A stretch of 64,000 bases of DNA from Brenneria izbisi (GTDB taxonomy: Bacteria > Pseudomonadota > Gammaproteobacteria > Enterobacterales > Enterobacteriaceae), in the NCBI RefSeq assembly GCF_025840185.1, contig NZ_JAMPJU010000006.1, positions 62,001 through 126,000 of the forward strand. The letters run 5' to 3'. Of the stretch, positions 1-8,001 are shown piece by piece. Each line of letters opens with the position of its first letter. Position 1 is the stretch's first letter. A program made the position numbers and the translations under genes. The notes beneath the pieces are model-generated. The model worked only from the letters and a program-made list of their open reading frames with translations. It was not told the DNA's origin and did no database searches.

Positions 1-1
1 C

Positions 2-250
2 GGCCCCGACGGGCGCGCAAAGCCGTTTGAGGATATGTATCATCTGGCCGCGGAAAAACTCGATTTGCCTGTGCATCAGGTTTTGCATGTGGGCGATGAT
101 CTCACCGCCGATGTCGCTGGCGCGGTACGCGTTGGCATGCAGGCGTGCTGGATCAATCTGCGCGCAGGCAATCTGATGCGGATTGATGACGCCCGGCTGT
201 TGCCGCATATTGAAATTTCACGGTTGGCATCGCTGACAGCATTGTTATAA
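2..250 (+). CDS. yigB: YigB, HAD-family phosphatase (3' end only)
   Basis: The last 82 codons of a HAD-superfamily hydrolase enter from the left edge of the window; the start is missing. Two late HAD motifs are visible: the motif III lysine in KPFEDMY and motif IV in [13 protein letters not shown]. The tail [18 protein letters not shown] is that of enterobacterial YigB, known from the family as a 5-amino-6-(5-phospho-D-ribitylamino)uracil phosphatase of riboflavin synthesis with broad substrate range. The gene sits just upstream of uvrD on the same strand, as in E. coli, which supports the name. Confidence 0.9.
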   Translation, partial: GPDGRAKPFEDMYHLAAEKLDLPVHQVLHVGDDLTADVAGAVRVGMQACWINLRAGNLMRIDDARLLPHIEISRLASLTALL

Positions 251-263
251 TCATTTTATCAAA

Positions 264-279
264 CTGTATAAATCACCAG
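264..279 (+). promoter_or_regulatory. LexA (SOS) box upstream of uvrD
   Basis: The 16-mer CTGTATAAATCACCAG fits the LexA core CTG-N10-CAG exactly and resembles the known E. coli uvrD box. It lies 57 bp before the uvrD start. A short inverted repeat (GGTGTC at 286-291, GACACC at 303-308) follows in the leader and may form an attenuator-like hairpin; that part is inference. Confidence 0.8.
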
Positions 280-336
280 TGGAAAGGTGTCCTCCTGATG
301 ATGACACCCCTTCCCGCCAACGGATAACCGGTATCT

Positions 337-2499
337 ATGGACGTTTCTGAACTGCTCGATGGCCTCAACGACAAACAACGTGATGCGGTAGCCGCGCCAC
401 GCGGCAATGTATTGGTGCTGGCCGGGGCGGGCAGCGGCAAAACCAGGGTATTGGTGCACCGTATCGCCTGGTTGCTGGCCGTTGAAAACTGTTCGCCTTA
501 TTCCATTATGGCGGTGACTTTCACCAACAAAGCCGCGGCGGAAATGCGTCATCGCATCGATCACCTGATCGGCACCAGCCAGGGTGGAATGTGGATCGGC
601 ACTTTTCATGGCCTGGCCCATCGTTTGCTGCGCGCGCATCATACGGATGCCGGGCTGCCGCAGGATTTTCAGATCCTGGATAGCGATGATCAACTCCGGT
701 TGCTCAAGCGTCTGATACGTGCGCTGAATCTGGATGAGAAACAGTGGCCGCCGCGTCAGGCCATGTGGTACATCAACGGCAAAAAAGACGAAGGGCTGCG
801 TCCTCAACATATTGAAAGCTATGGCAACCCTATCGAACAAACCTGGCAGCGGGTGTATCAGGCTTATCAGGAAGCCTGTGATCGCGCCGGACTGGTGGAT
901 TTTGCCGAGTTGCTGCTGCGTGCGCATGAATTGTGGTTGAACAAGCCGCATGTGCTGAACCACTATCGCGAACGCTTCACCAATATTCTGGTGGATGAGT
1001 TTCAGGACACCAACCGTATCCAGTATGCGTGGATCCGTATGCTGGCGGGCGACAGCGCCAAAGTGATGATCGTGGGCGATGACGATCAGTCTATCTATGG
1101 CTGGCGCGGCGCGCAGGTCGAAAATATCCAGTTGTTCCTGAAAGACTTTGCCGGCGCCGAGACGATTCGGCTGGAGCAAAATTACCGTTCGACCAGCAAT
1201 ATCCTGAAAGCGGCCAATGCGCTGATTGCGCACAACGGCGGACGTCTGGGGAAAAATTTGTGGACGGACGGCGTGGAAGGCGAGCCGATTTCACTCTATT
1301 GCGCGTTTAATGAACTGGACGAAGCCCGGTTCGTCGTCAACCGCATCAAAGTCTGGCAGGAAAATGGCGGATCGTTGAACGACAACGCCATTTTATACCG
1401 CAGCAACGCCCAGTCGCGTGTGCTGGAAGAAGCGCTGTTGCAACAAAGCATGCCATATCGCATCTACGGCGGCATGCGGTTCTTTGAACGTCAGGAAATT
1501 AAAGATGCGTTGGCCTATCTGCGCTTGATCGCCAACCGGAATGACGATGCGGCATTCGAGCGGGTGGTGAATACTCCGACGCGCGGCGTCGGCGACAGAA
1601 CGCTGGATGTGGTGCGCCAAACCGCGCGCGACAGGCAGTTGACGCTGTGGCAGTCAACGCGCGCGTTATTGCAGGACAAGGCGTTGGCGGGACGCGCCAG
1701 CGCATCGCTACAGCGCTTTGTGGAACTGATTGATGCGCTGGCCTATGAAACCGCTGAACTGCCGTTGCATGTACAGACTGACCGGGTGATTAAAGATTCC
1801 GGTCTGTGGAGCATGTACGAGCAGGAGAAAGGGGAGAAAGGCCAGGCGCGCATAGAAAACCTCGAAGAACTGGTCACTGCCACACGGCAGTTCAGTTATC
1901 AGGATGAAGATCAGGATCTGATGCCGTTACAGGCTTTCTTATCGCACGCGGCGTTGGAAGCGGGGGAAGGACAGGCGGACGCCAATCAGGATGCGGTGCA
2001 ACTGATGACGCTGCACTCGGCGAAAGGACTGGAATTTCCGCAGGTTTTCATCGTCGGGATGGAAGAGGGCATGTTCCCCAGCCAGATGTCGCTGGATGAA
2101 GGCGGTCGGCTGGAAGAGGAGCGCCGTCTGGCCTATGTGGGCGTGACGCGCGCCATGCAAAAACTGACGTTGACCTATGCGGAATCCCGGCGTTTGTACG
2201 GCAAGGAAGCTTATCATCGTCCTTCGCGTTTTGTGGGTGAATTGCCGGCGGAATGCGTTGAGGAAGTCCGTCTGCGGGCCAGCGTATCGCGTCCGGTTAA
2301 TCATCAGCGGCTGGGTACGCCCGTCAGCCAGAATGACAGTGGCTATACGCTGGGACAACGGGTTCGTCACACCAAATTTGGCGAAGGCACCATCGTCAAT
2401 CTGGAAGGCAGCGGCGACCACAGCCGGATTCAGGTGGCGTTTCAGGGACAGGGAATTAAATGGCTGGTTGCGGCTTACGCCAGGCTTGAAGCGGTGTGA
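337..2499 (+). CDS. uvrD: DNA helicase II (UvrD)
   Basis: Superfamily 1A 3'-5' DNA helicase that removes incised oligonucleotides in nucleotide excision repair, unwinds nicked strands in MutHLS mismatch repair and strips RecA filaments. The 720 residues equal the E. coli length. Visible motifs are Walker A GAGSGKT at residues 30-36, Walker B LVDEFQD at 218-224, motif III GDDDQSIYGWRGA at about 247-259, and motif VI YVGVTRA near residue 600. The Tudor-like C-terminal tail (KFGEGTIVNLEG) is also present. The ATG start gives MDVSELLDGLNDKQRDAV, the family N-terminus. A LexA box upstream predicts SOS induction. Confidence 0.98.
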   Translation: MDVSELLDGLNDKQRDAVAAPRGNVLVLAGAGSGKTRVLVHRIAWLLAVENCSPYSIMAVTFTNKAAAEMRHRIDHLIGTSQGGMWIGTFHGLAHRLLRAHHTDAGLPQDFQILDSDDQLRLLKRLIRALNLDEKQWPPRQAMWYINGKKDEGLRPQHIESYGNPIEQTWQRVYQAYQEACDRAGLVDFAELLLRAHELWLNKPHVLNHYRERFTNILVDEFQDTNRIQYAWIRMLAGDSAKVMIVGDDDQSIYGWRGAQVENIQLFLKDFAGAETIRLEQNYRSTSNILKAANALIAHNGGRLGKNLWTDGVEGEPISLYCAFNELDEARFVVNRIKVWQENGGSLNDNAILYRSNAQSRVLEEALLQQSMPYRIYGGMRFFERQEIKDALAYLRLIANRNDDAAFERVVNTPTRGVGDRTLDVVRQTARDRQLTLWQSTRALLQDKALAGRASASLQRFVELIDALAYETAELPLHVQTDRVIKDSGLWSMYEQEKGEKGQARIENLEELVTATRQFSYQDEDQDLMPLQAFLSHAALEAGEGQADANQDAVQLMTLHSAKGLEFPQVFIVGMEEGMFPSQMSLDEGGRLEEERRLAYVGVTRAMQKLTLTYAESRRLYGKEAYHRPSRFVGELPAECVEEVRLRASVSRPVNHQRLGTPVSQNDSGYTLGQRVRHTKFGEGTIVNLEGSGDHSRIQVAFQGQGIKWLVAAYARLEAV

Positions 2500-2719
2500 T
2501 ATATTAAATTGGTATCTTCCAAAGTCGTGACTACTGTAAAAAAAACGAGGGAAAGCTTATGGGAAATAATATCTACATTACTGTCAGACGAGCCTGAAAA
2601 TGAAAGATGTCCTTAATCGGTTTTCCCGCATGCGGCGTATTTCATCTCTTTTCATAATTGCGGAGAATTTTCGAACAGCTTTCTTTATTAAATAGCCTGA
2701 GAGTGGCGTTTATATTTCT

Positions 2720-3040
2720 TTATTCTTCGAAATAAAAGGTTAATTGACAAGTATGAAATCGTATTAAAAATCGCCATATATAATATAATGCTATAATAAA
2801 TAAAGTTATTATTCTGATTTTATTCTTTTTTACGAAAAAAAATGGAATAAATAAAGGAAAAATAATGAAGAAGAAAAATCCATCGCCATCGCCTTTAGGA
2901 ACTTCGCAAAGACTTTTGATCTCCCTATCATCGATCATCCACTCATATTCTATTGTGGAGAATGCATAGATTAAAAAAACACACATAATTGAGTAACCAT
3001 AGAATAAAAAAGAGGGTAAAAATTTTTTTGTTTTTAACAT
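2720..3040 (-). CDS. small inner-membrane protein, possibly DUF2645/YjeO-like
   Basis: A 106-residue, strongly hydrophobic protein with three predicted membrane segments (about residues 8-30, 54-70 and 75-94). Between the first and second lies a polar stretch, YEWMIDDREIKSLCEVPKGDGD. An AGGA sequence about 10 bases before the ATG could be its ribosome-binding site. The layout and the W-x-x-D...C...P pattern recall the E. coli YjeO family (DUF2645), but I assign this only tentatively from memory. Base composition is AT-rich, which suggests acquisition or relaxed selection. Function is unknown. Confidence 0.45.
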   Translation of the reverse strand: MLKTKKFLPSFLFYGYSIMCVFLIYAFSTIEYEWMIDDREIKSLCEVPKGDGDGFFFFIIFPLFIPFFFVKKNKIRIITLFIIALYYIWRFLIRFHTCQLTFYFEE

Positions 3041-3423
3041 CTGGCGTAAATCCTGTTTTTAGCTTATGAAATCATGAACATTTCGTTGAATACCTCAGAC
3101 TTTACTACTATCAACTGCTCGTCGGTTAGATGAAGAGTATCGTGATTGAGATAATCATATTTGATTAAATCATAGCGTTGTGCATCACCCATATCTGAGG
3201 GATAAAACCAGAAAATTTATTCAATCGGCGACAGCGGGTTTTAACGGCGGTTTTAAAGTTGACAGCCTTTTTCATCTCGGCGTAACATGCGCGCATCATC
3301 ATTCCCGGAGGACCTACGCCTTGGACACACCCAGTCGATGCTGGCTCATAAACCTGCTCATTAGGTACAACTTCTAAGGCTATCTCCTGCTGATAGCCTT
3401 CGTGGTTGTCAGCGATACTATTC

Positions 3424-3524
3424 ATGTCGCGACGAGTCAGATCCGTCGAACGGACTGAAACCTGCCGGTGACGTTTTCACCTCTGTTTCTGTGCTTCAAT
3501 CGCGTTGTCCATCTCTGTTACTGA
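3424..3524 (+). promoter_or_regulatory. corA leader with two short overlapping reading frames (corL candidate)
   Basis: Just upstream of corA there is a 15-codon frame at 3424-3471 ([15 protein letters not shown]), which is arginine-rich. It overlaps by four bases (GTGA) an 18-codon GTG frame at 3468-3524 ([18 protein letters not shown]) that ends 17 bases before the corA ATG. In Salmonella a leader peptide, CorL, couples translation to Rho-dependent termination in the corA leader. Whether either frame here plays that role is inference from position and size. Confidence 0.3.
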
Positions 3525-3541
3525 AATGGGAGCTATGGCCT

Positions 3542-4492
3542 ATGCTAAGCGCATTTAAACTGGATCACTGCCGTTTATCTCGTCTGGAACTGGATGACTC
3601 CGATGATCTCACTTCATCCGTGTGGGTCGATCTGATCGAGCCTGACGATGATGAGCGAGATAAAGTACAAAACGAACTGGGGCAAAGTCTGGCTACCCGG
3701 CCAGAACTGGAAGATATTGAAGCGTCGGCGCGTTTCTTCGAAGACGAGGACGGGTTGCACATTCACTCCTTCTTCTTCTTTGAAGACGCGGAAGATCATG
3801 CCGGCAACGCGACTGTGGCGTTCACCATCCGTGATGGTCGCTTATATACGCTGCGCGAACGCGAACTGCCCGCCTTTCGTTTGTATCGGATGCGGGCGCG
3901 CAATCAAACGCTGGTCGATGGCAATGCGTATGAACTGCTGCTGGATTTATTCGAAACCAAAATTGAGCAGTTGGCGGATGAAATCGAGAACATCTATAGC
4001 GATCTGGAATCATTGAGCCGCGTCATTATGGAAGGTCGTCAGGGCGAGGAGTACGATGACGCGCTTTCCACGCTGGCGGAACTGGAAGATGTGGGCTGGA
4101 AAGTTCGTCTGTGCCTGATGGATACGCAGCGTGCGTTGAACTTTCTGGTTCGCAAGGCGCGTTTGCCATCCGGTCAACTTGAGCAGGCGCGCGAAATCCT
4201 GCGCGATATCGAATCCCTGTTGCCCCATAATGAATCGTTGTTTCAGAAGGTTAACTTCCTGATGCAGGCGGCAATGGGCTTCATTAACATTGAACAAAGC
4301 CGCATCATTAAAATCTTCTCGGTGGTTTCGGTAGTGTTTCTGCCGCCGACGCTGGTGGCATCCAGTTATGGGATGAACTTCGAGTTTATGCCTGAACTGA
4401 AATGGTCATTCGGCTATCCGGGCGCCATTGTGTTGATGATCCTGGCAGGTCTGGCGCCGTATCTCTATTTCAAACGCAAAAACTGGCTGTAA
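3542..4492 (+). CDS. corA: CorA magnesium/cobalt transporter
   Basis: Pentameric inner-membrane channel for Mg2+ (also Co2+, Ni2+). The 316 residues equal the E. coli protein. The large acidic cytoplasmic domain includes [20 protein letters not shown]. The two C-terminal membrane helices are separated by the signature [11 protein letters not shown], and the tail is KRKNWL. I chose ATG 3542 ([16 protein letters not shown]) because it matches the family start; a frame open further upstream (from 3491) would add 17 unrelated residues. The last gene before a hairpin terminator; the next gene has its own leader. Confidence 0.97.
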   Translation: MLSAFKLDHCRLSRLELDDSDDLTSSVWVDLIEPDDDERDKVQNELGQSLATRPELEDIEASARFFEDEDGLHIHSFFFFEDAEDHAGNATVAFTIRDGRLYTLRERELPAFRLYRMRARNQTLVDGNAYELLLDLFETKIEQLADEIENIYSDLESLSRVIMEGRQGEEYDDALSTLAELEDVGWKVRLCLMDTQRALNFLVRKARLPSGQLEQAREILRDIESLLPHNESLFQKVNFLMQAAMGFINIEQSRIIKIFSVVSVVFLPPTLVASSYGMNFEFMPELKWSFGYPGAIVLMILAGLAPYLYFKRKNWL

Positions 4493-4511
4493 ACGCTATC
4501 TGAAAGTTGTC

Positions 4512-4540
4512 GCGCTCCCGCTTTTGTGGAGCGCTTTATC
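4512..4540 (+). terminator. probable terminator after corA
   Basis: GCGCTCC (4512-4518) pairs with GGAGCGC (4528-4534) around a 9-base loop and is followed by TTTATC. The stem is strong and the U-tract short. Confidence 0.5.
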
Positions 4541-4711
4541 CTTTCTAACTGCTGCTATTACGTTATGTTCATCCGATACATCGACCCGCGCCGACTTTAA
4601 GACCGATTGGTTATCATCGCACGTTATCTCACCATCAATTGCCATATTCATTCTCTGACTAATCAGTTTAAAATGGCGGATAATGATTTATGGTTGAAAC
4701 AGGTTGTGCGC

Positions 4712-5770
4712 ATGAAAAGGGTTTCACCCTTAATGCAATGGGGCGTCCTGCTGTCGGTTTCACTCATTCTGGGGTTCGGGTTGCAGGTTTGCCATGTCCC
4801 GGCCGCGTTGTTGCTCGGCCCCATGTTGGTTGGCGTGGTGATGGGGTTGAATGGCGCAACCATCCGTATTCCACCAGTATGTTTTGCTGGCAGCAACGCG
4901 GTGCTGGGTTGCCTGGTGGCGCAAAGTCTCTCATTTTCCATCCTTAGTCCGTTACTCAGTGAATGGCCGCTGGTGCTGTTTATTTTGCTGGCTACGCTTG
5001 CCGCCAGTGGGCTTTCCGGTTGGCTGTTGGTGAAGTTCAGCGAATTACCGGGAACGACCGGCACCTGGGGCGCGTCTCCCGGCGGCGCTTCCGCCATGGT
5101 CGCCATGTCGGGGGAGTTTGGCGCGGATGTGCGGCTGGTGGCTTTTATGCAGTATCTGCGCGTGTTGATGGTGACGGCCAGCGCCGCGTTTGTCGCGCGC
5201 CTCAGCCTGGGAGACGCCGCTGCCGAAAACAATGCCATGCTGGTATGGTTCCCTTCGCTTGACTGGCGTTTCCCCGCGACATTGTGCGTCGCGTTTGGCG
5301 GCGCATGGTTGGCAAGGCGTCTGCGTATTCCTTCCGGCGCGCTGTTGGGGCCGATGATTATTGGTTCATTTCTGCACGCCAGCGGGGTGATGCATTTACA
5401 GACGCCGGAATGGTTGCTGGCGCTGGCTTATGCTTTCATTGGCTGGAGCGTCGGTTTGTGTTTTACCCGCCCGATATTTTTCCTGGCCTTGCGTACCTTG
5501 CCGCACATGATGGCGTCCATCGTCGGGTTGATGTTGCTGTGCGGCGGCATGGCGCTGCTGATCACGCGGATATTGCCGGTTGATTTGCTGACGGCTTATC
5601 TGGCGACCAGCCCCGGCGGGCTGGATTCGATCGCCATTATTGCGGCAGGCAGTAGGGTCGATATGGCGTTTGTCATTGCGATGCAGACGTTGCGACTGTT
5701 CTCGACGCTGCTCTTTAGCCCATTACTCTCGCGCTTTATTTCGCGTCGTGTTGTACCTGATGCGGCGTAA
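4712..5770 (+). CDS. AbrB-family (PF05145) polytopic membrane protein
   Basis: A 352-residue integral membrane protein with about ten hydrophobic segments. It carries the duplicated family pattern: HVPAALLLGPMLVGVVMG in the first half and RIPSGALLGPMIIGSFLHASG in the second, plus the glycine-rich loop TTGTWGASPGGASAMVAMSG and its partner YLATSPGGLDSIAIIA. E. coli AbrB (348 aa) is the namesake, described as a putative regulator; other members are proposed transporters. Function here is not established. I prefer ATG 4712 (MKRVSPLMQWG) to starts further upstream because the family begins at this point and an AGG lies eight bases before it. Its 3' end overlaps the end of rarD by 35 bp tail to tail. 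Confidence 0.8.
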   Translation: MKRVSPLMQWGVLLSVSLILGFGLQVCHVPAALLLGPMLVGVVMGLNGATIRIPPVCFAGSNAVLGCLVAQSLSFSILSPLLSEWPLVLFILLATLAASGLSGWLLVKFSELPGTTGTWGASPGGASAMVAMSGEFGADVRLVAFMQYLRVLMVTASAAFVARLSLGDAAAENNAMLVWFPSLDWRFPATLCVAFGGAWLARRLRIPSGALLGPMIIGSFLHASGVMHLQTPEWLLALAYAFIGWSVGLCFTRPIFFLALRTLPHMMASIVGLMLLCGGMALLITRILPVDLLTAYLATSPGGLDSIAIIAAGSRVDMAFVIAMQTLRLFSTLLFSPLLSRFISRRVVPDAA

Positions 5771-6665
5771 CCTGAACCTGACGTCGCTTACGTTGCGTAT
5801 GCAGCGCATCCAGAATAAACAGCGCCAGCGCACTCCAGATAAAGGCAAACGTGATCAGTTTGTCGCTCCCCATCGGCTCACCGTACAACATGACGGCCAG
5901 CAGGAACATCATGGTTGGCCCAAGGTATTGGAAAAAGCCTAATGTCGAGAGGGGCAGGCGCATCGCGGCGGCGGTGAAAAGCAGCAACGGGACGGTGGTG
6001 ACCATGCCCGCGGCGATCAGCAGCAGGTTCAGCGACCACGGGTTGTCGATCATATGACTGCTTGGGCTATCGGCGATAAAAAACAGGTAGATAACCGCCA
6101 GCGGCAACAGCCACAGGGTTTCGATCAACATGCCGGTTTGCCCGTCAATCCCGATCTTTTTACGCAACAGGCCGTATAACGCAAAACTGAAGGCCAGCGT
6201 TAACGCAACGATGGGCAGTGAACCGAAAGTCCACAACTGGACGAGCACACCGACCACCGCCAGCAGCACCGCCATCCATTGCAGACGGCGCAGGCGCTCA
6301 CCCAGAAACAGCACTCCCAGCAATACGTTAACCAGCGGGTTGATAAAGTAGCCCAGACTGGCTTCCAGCAGATGATTGTTATTGACCGCCCAGATATACA
6401 GTAACCAGTTACCGCCGACGAGCACGGCGGTCAGGGCCAGCAACAGCAGGTGTTTGACATTGCGGCAAACATAACGCACCTGGCGCCATTTCCGGCTGAC
6501 GGTCAGCAGGATCAACATAAAGAAAAACGACCAGATAATGCGGTGTGTCAGGATTTCATCTGGCGGAACATGCACGAGCAACTTAAAGTAAACCGGTGCG
6601 ATTCCCCAAATGAAATAGGCGCCCAGGGCGAAAAAGATCCCCTGGCGGGTTTGCTGCGAATTCAT
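5736..6665 (-). CDS. rarD: RarD, EamA/DMT-family permease
   Basis: A ten-helix inner-membrane protein of the drug/metabolite transporter superfamily (E. coli RarD, 'chloramphenicol-sensitive' protein, substrate unsettled). The 309 residues begin MNSQQTRQGIFFALGAYFIWGIAPVYFKLL. The long signature LLEASLGYFINPLVNVLLGVLF lies near residue 110 and the paired motif LGFFQYLGPTMMFLLAV in the second half. I chose ATG 6665 because the open frame upstream (to 6821) is not like the family. The C-terminus is basic (QRKRRQVQV). Position between corA and pldA matches E. coli. Confidence 0.93.
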   Translation of the reverse strand: MNSQQTRQGIFFALGAYFIWGIAPVYFKLLVHVPPDEILTHRIIWSFFFMLILLTVSRKWRQVRYVCRNVKHLLLLALTAVLVGGNWLLYIWAVNNNHLLEASLGYFINPLVNVLLGVLFLGERLRRLQWMAVLLAVVGVLVQLWTFGSLPIVALTLAFSFALYGLLRKKIGIDGQTGMLIETLWLLPLAVIYLFFIADSPSSHMIDNPWSLNLLLIAAGMVTTVPLLLFTAAAMRLPLSTLGFFQYLGPTMMFLLAVMLYGEPMGSDKLITFAFIWSALALFILDALHTQRKRRQVQVTPHQVQHDAK

Positions 6666-6918
6666 GGATGACTCGATAAAGAAGGCGGGTGAGAGTGGCT
6701 CTAGTCTACTCGAAATAGCGGGTGTTTTCATCCCAGCGGTTAACCGATGACGTGTTTTGCTGTCGATCGGGCAAGAGGACATTCTTTTCTTTGCAGAAAA
6801 GACTGAGAAAGCATCGAACACGGGTTCAAATACCGCCGAACTGTGTAGAATGTCGGGTTTGTGTTGGTATTGGTTGTCCGGCGGGACAGCGATCTTGAAT
6901 GCTCTGGGGGAGAAGTGA

Positions 6919-7785
6919 ATGCGTAAAATTGTTGGTATGTTGGTCGCGCTGCTGGCGACATCCGCTCATGCGGAAGAAACAAAAACAGAGCCGGGGAAGG
7001 GGCAACCCGCCGTGCGCGGCAGCATTATCGCCAGCTTGTTGCAGGATCATGACAGCCCGTTTGTTCTCTATCCTTATGAAAGCAACTATCTGCTGTATAC
7101 CTATACCAGCAATATCAATAAAGCCGCGATACAAAGCGATAACTGGGCTGATGACGCGCGCAAGGATGAGGTGAATTTCCAGCTTAGTCTGGGGTTTCCG
7201 TTCTGGCGCGGGATTTTTGGGGATAACTCATTGTTGGGCGGTTCGTACACCCAGCGCTCATGGTGGCAGCTTTCCAACCGGGGCCAGTCCTCGCCGTTTC
7301 GTGAAACCGACTATGAACCGCAGATTTTTGTTGGTTGGGCGACAGACTACACCGTTGCCGGCTGGACGCTGCGGGATATTGAAGTCGGTTTCAATCATCA
7401 GTCCAACGGACGTTCTGAGCCTACTTCACGTAGCTGGAACCGCGCCTATGCGCGTCTTATGGCGCAAAACGGCAACTGGCAACTGGATCTGAAACCCTGG
7501 GTCCGTTTATCAGACAGCGAGGATGATAACCCGGACATCACCAAATACATGGGACACTATCGTCTGCGTGTGGGCTATGTCTGGGGCGATAGCGTATTCA
7601 GCGCGGAAGGGCGCTACAACTGGAATAGCGGTTATGGCGGCGGCGAACTGGGCTGGAGTTATCCATTGACGCAACACGTGCGCTTTTATACCAAAGTGTT
7701 CAGCGGCTATGGCGAATCGCTGATTGATTACAATCATCGTCAGACGCGCTTCGGTATCGGGGTCACGCTAAACGACATGTTTTAG
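6919..7785 (+). CDS. pldA: Outer membrane phospholipase A (PldA, OMPLA)
   Basis: A 12-stranded beta-barrel phospholipase A1/A2 of the outer membrane that degrades phospholipids misplaced into the outer leaflet and works as a Ca2+-dependent dimer. The 288 residues start with a signal peptide (residues 1-18, ending SAHA). The catalytic residues of the family are visible in GFNHQSNGRSE (His160, Ser162) and SWNR (Asn174). The C-terminal residue is Phe (LNDMF), as expected for insertion by the BAM complex. A strong Shine-Dalgarno GGGGGAGAAG precedes the ATG. E. coli has yigI upstream; it is missing here. Confidence 0.97.
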   Translation: MRKIVGMLVALLATSAHAEETKTEPGKGQPAVRGSIIASLLQDHDSPFVLYPYESNYLLYTYTSNINKAAIQSDNWADDARKDEVNFQLSLGFPFWRGIFGDNSLLGGSYTQRSWWQLSNRGQSSPFRETDYEPQIFVGWATDYTVAGWTLRDIEVGFNHQSNGRSEPTSRSWNRAYARLMAQNGNWQLDLKPWVRLSDSEDDNPDITKYMGHYRLRVGYVWGDSVFSAEGRYNWNSGYGGGELGWSYPLTQHVRFYTKVFSGYGESLIDYNHRQTRFGIGVTLNDMF

Positions 7786-7801
7786 ACGCTGGGGTTGGCG
7801 G

Positions 7802-7852
7802 TTTGCTCGCATCGTCTTTTGCTCGCATAGCATCGCCTTTTGCTCGCATAGT
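7802..7852 (+). repeat. short tandem repeat between pldA and recQ
   Basis: TTTGCTCGCAT occurs three times within 51 bases (from 7802, 7818 and 7839). The last two copies belong to a 21-bp unit at 7811-7831 and 7832-7852 that differ at two positions. The array lies in the untranslated gap after pldA. Confidence 0.85.
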
Positions 7853-8001
7853 TGTTTGCGCCATCTGAAGAAACAGGGAAAATTTTTCGGACGGACGCGC
7901 AAGTATGGCGATAACCTGACGCACAGCTATTTAAAACATTGCAGTTTTACCGGACGGCGCTGAAAATAGCGCCTGTTGGATTTCATCGGATTGGGGAACG
8001 C

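Larger units (their letters stand above)
2500..3541. other. AT-rich, gene-poor interval between uvrD and corA
   Basis: This 1-kb stretch is far more AT-rich than its neighbours and lacks the yigE gene found here in E. coli. It holds one plausible small membrane-protein gene on the minus strand (2720-3040) and a corA leader. Two very short plus-strand reading frames are visible: 2559-2597 (12 residues, MGNNIYITVRRA), which has a good ribosome-binding site GAGGGAAAG, and 2600-2695 (31 residues) directly after it. Neither resembles a protein I know. They could be leader peptides or chance frames. Confidence 0.5.

Noticed and set aside
259-1233. 324-codon open frame on the minus strand within uvrD
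   Set aside because: Antisense shadow of a clearly conserved gene in GC-rich DNA; low-complexity content rich in His, Gln and Arg and no family resemblance.
3165-3425. 86-codon minus-strand frame between uvrD and corA
   Set aside because: No ribosome-binding site and no family I can recognise; it might be a decayed gene, but the evidence is too weak to list.
7802-7852. CRISPR array
   Set aside because: Repeats are only 11-21 bp, directly adjacent without unique spacers, and no cas genes are present.
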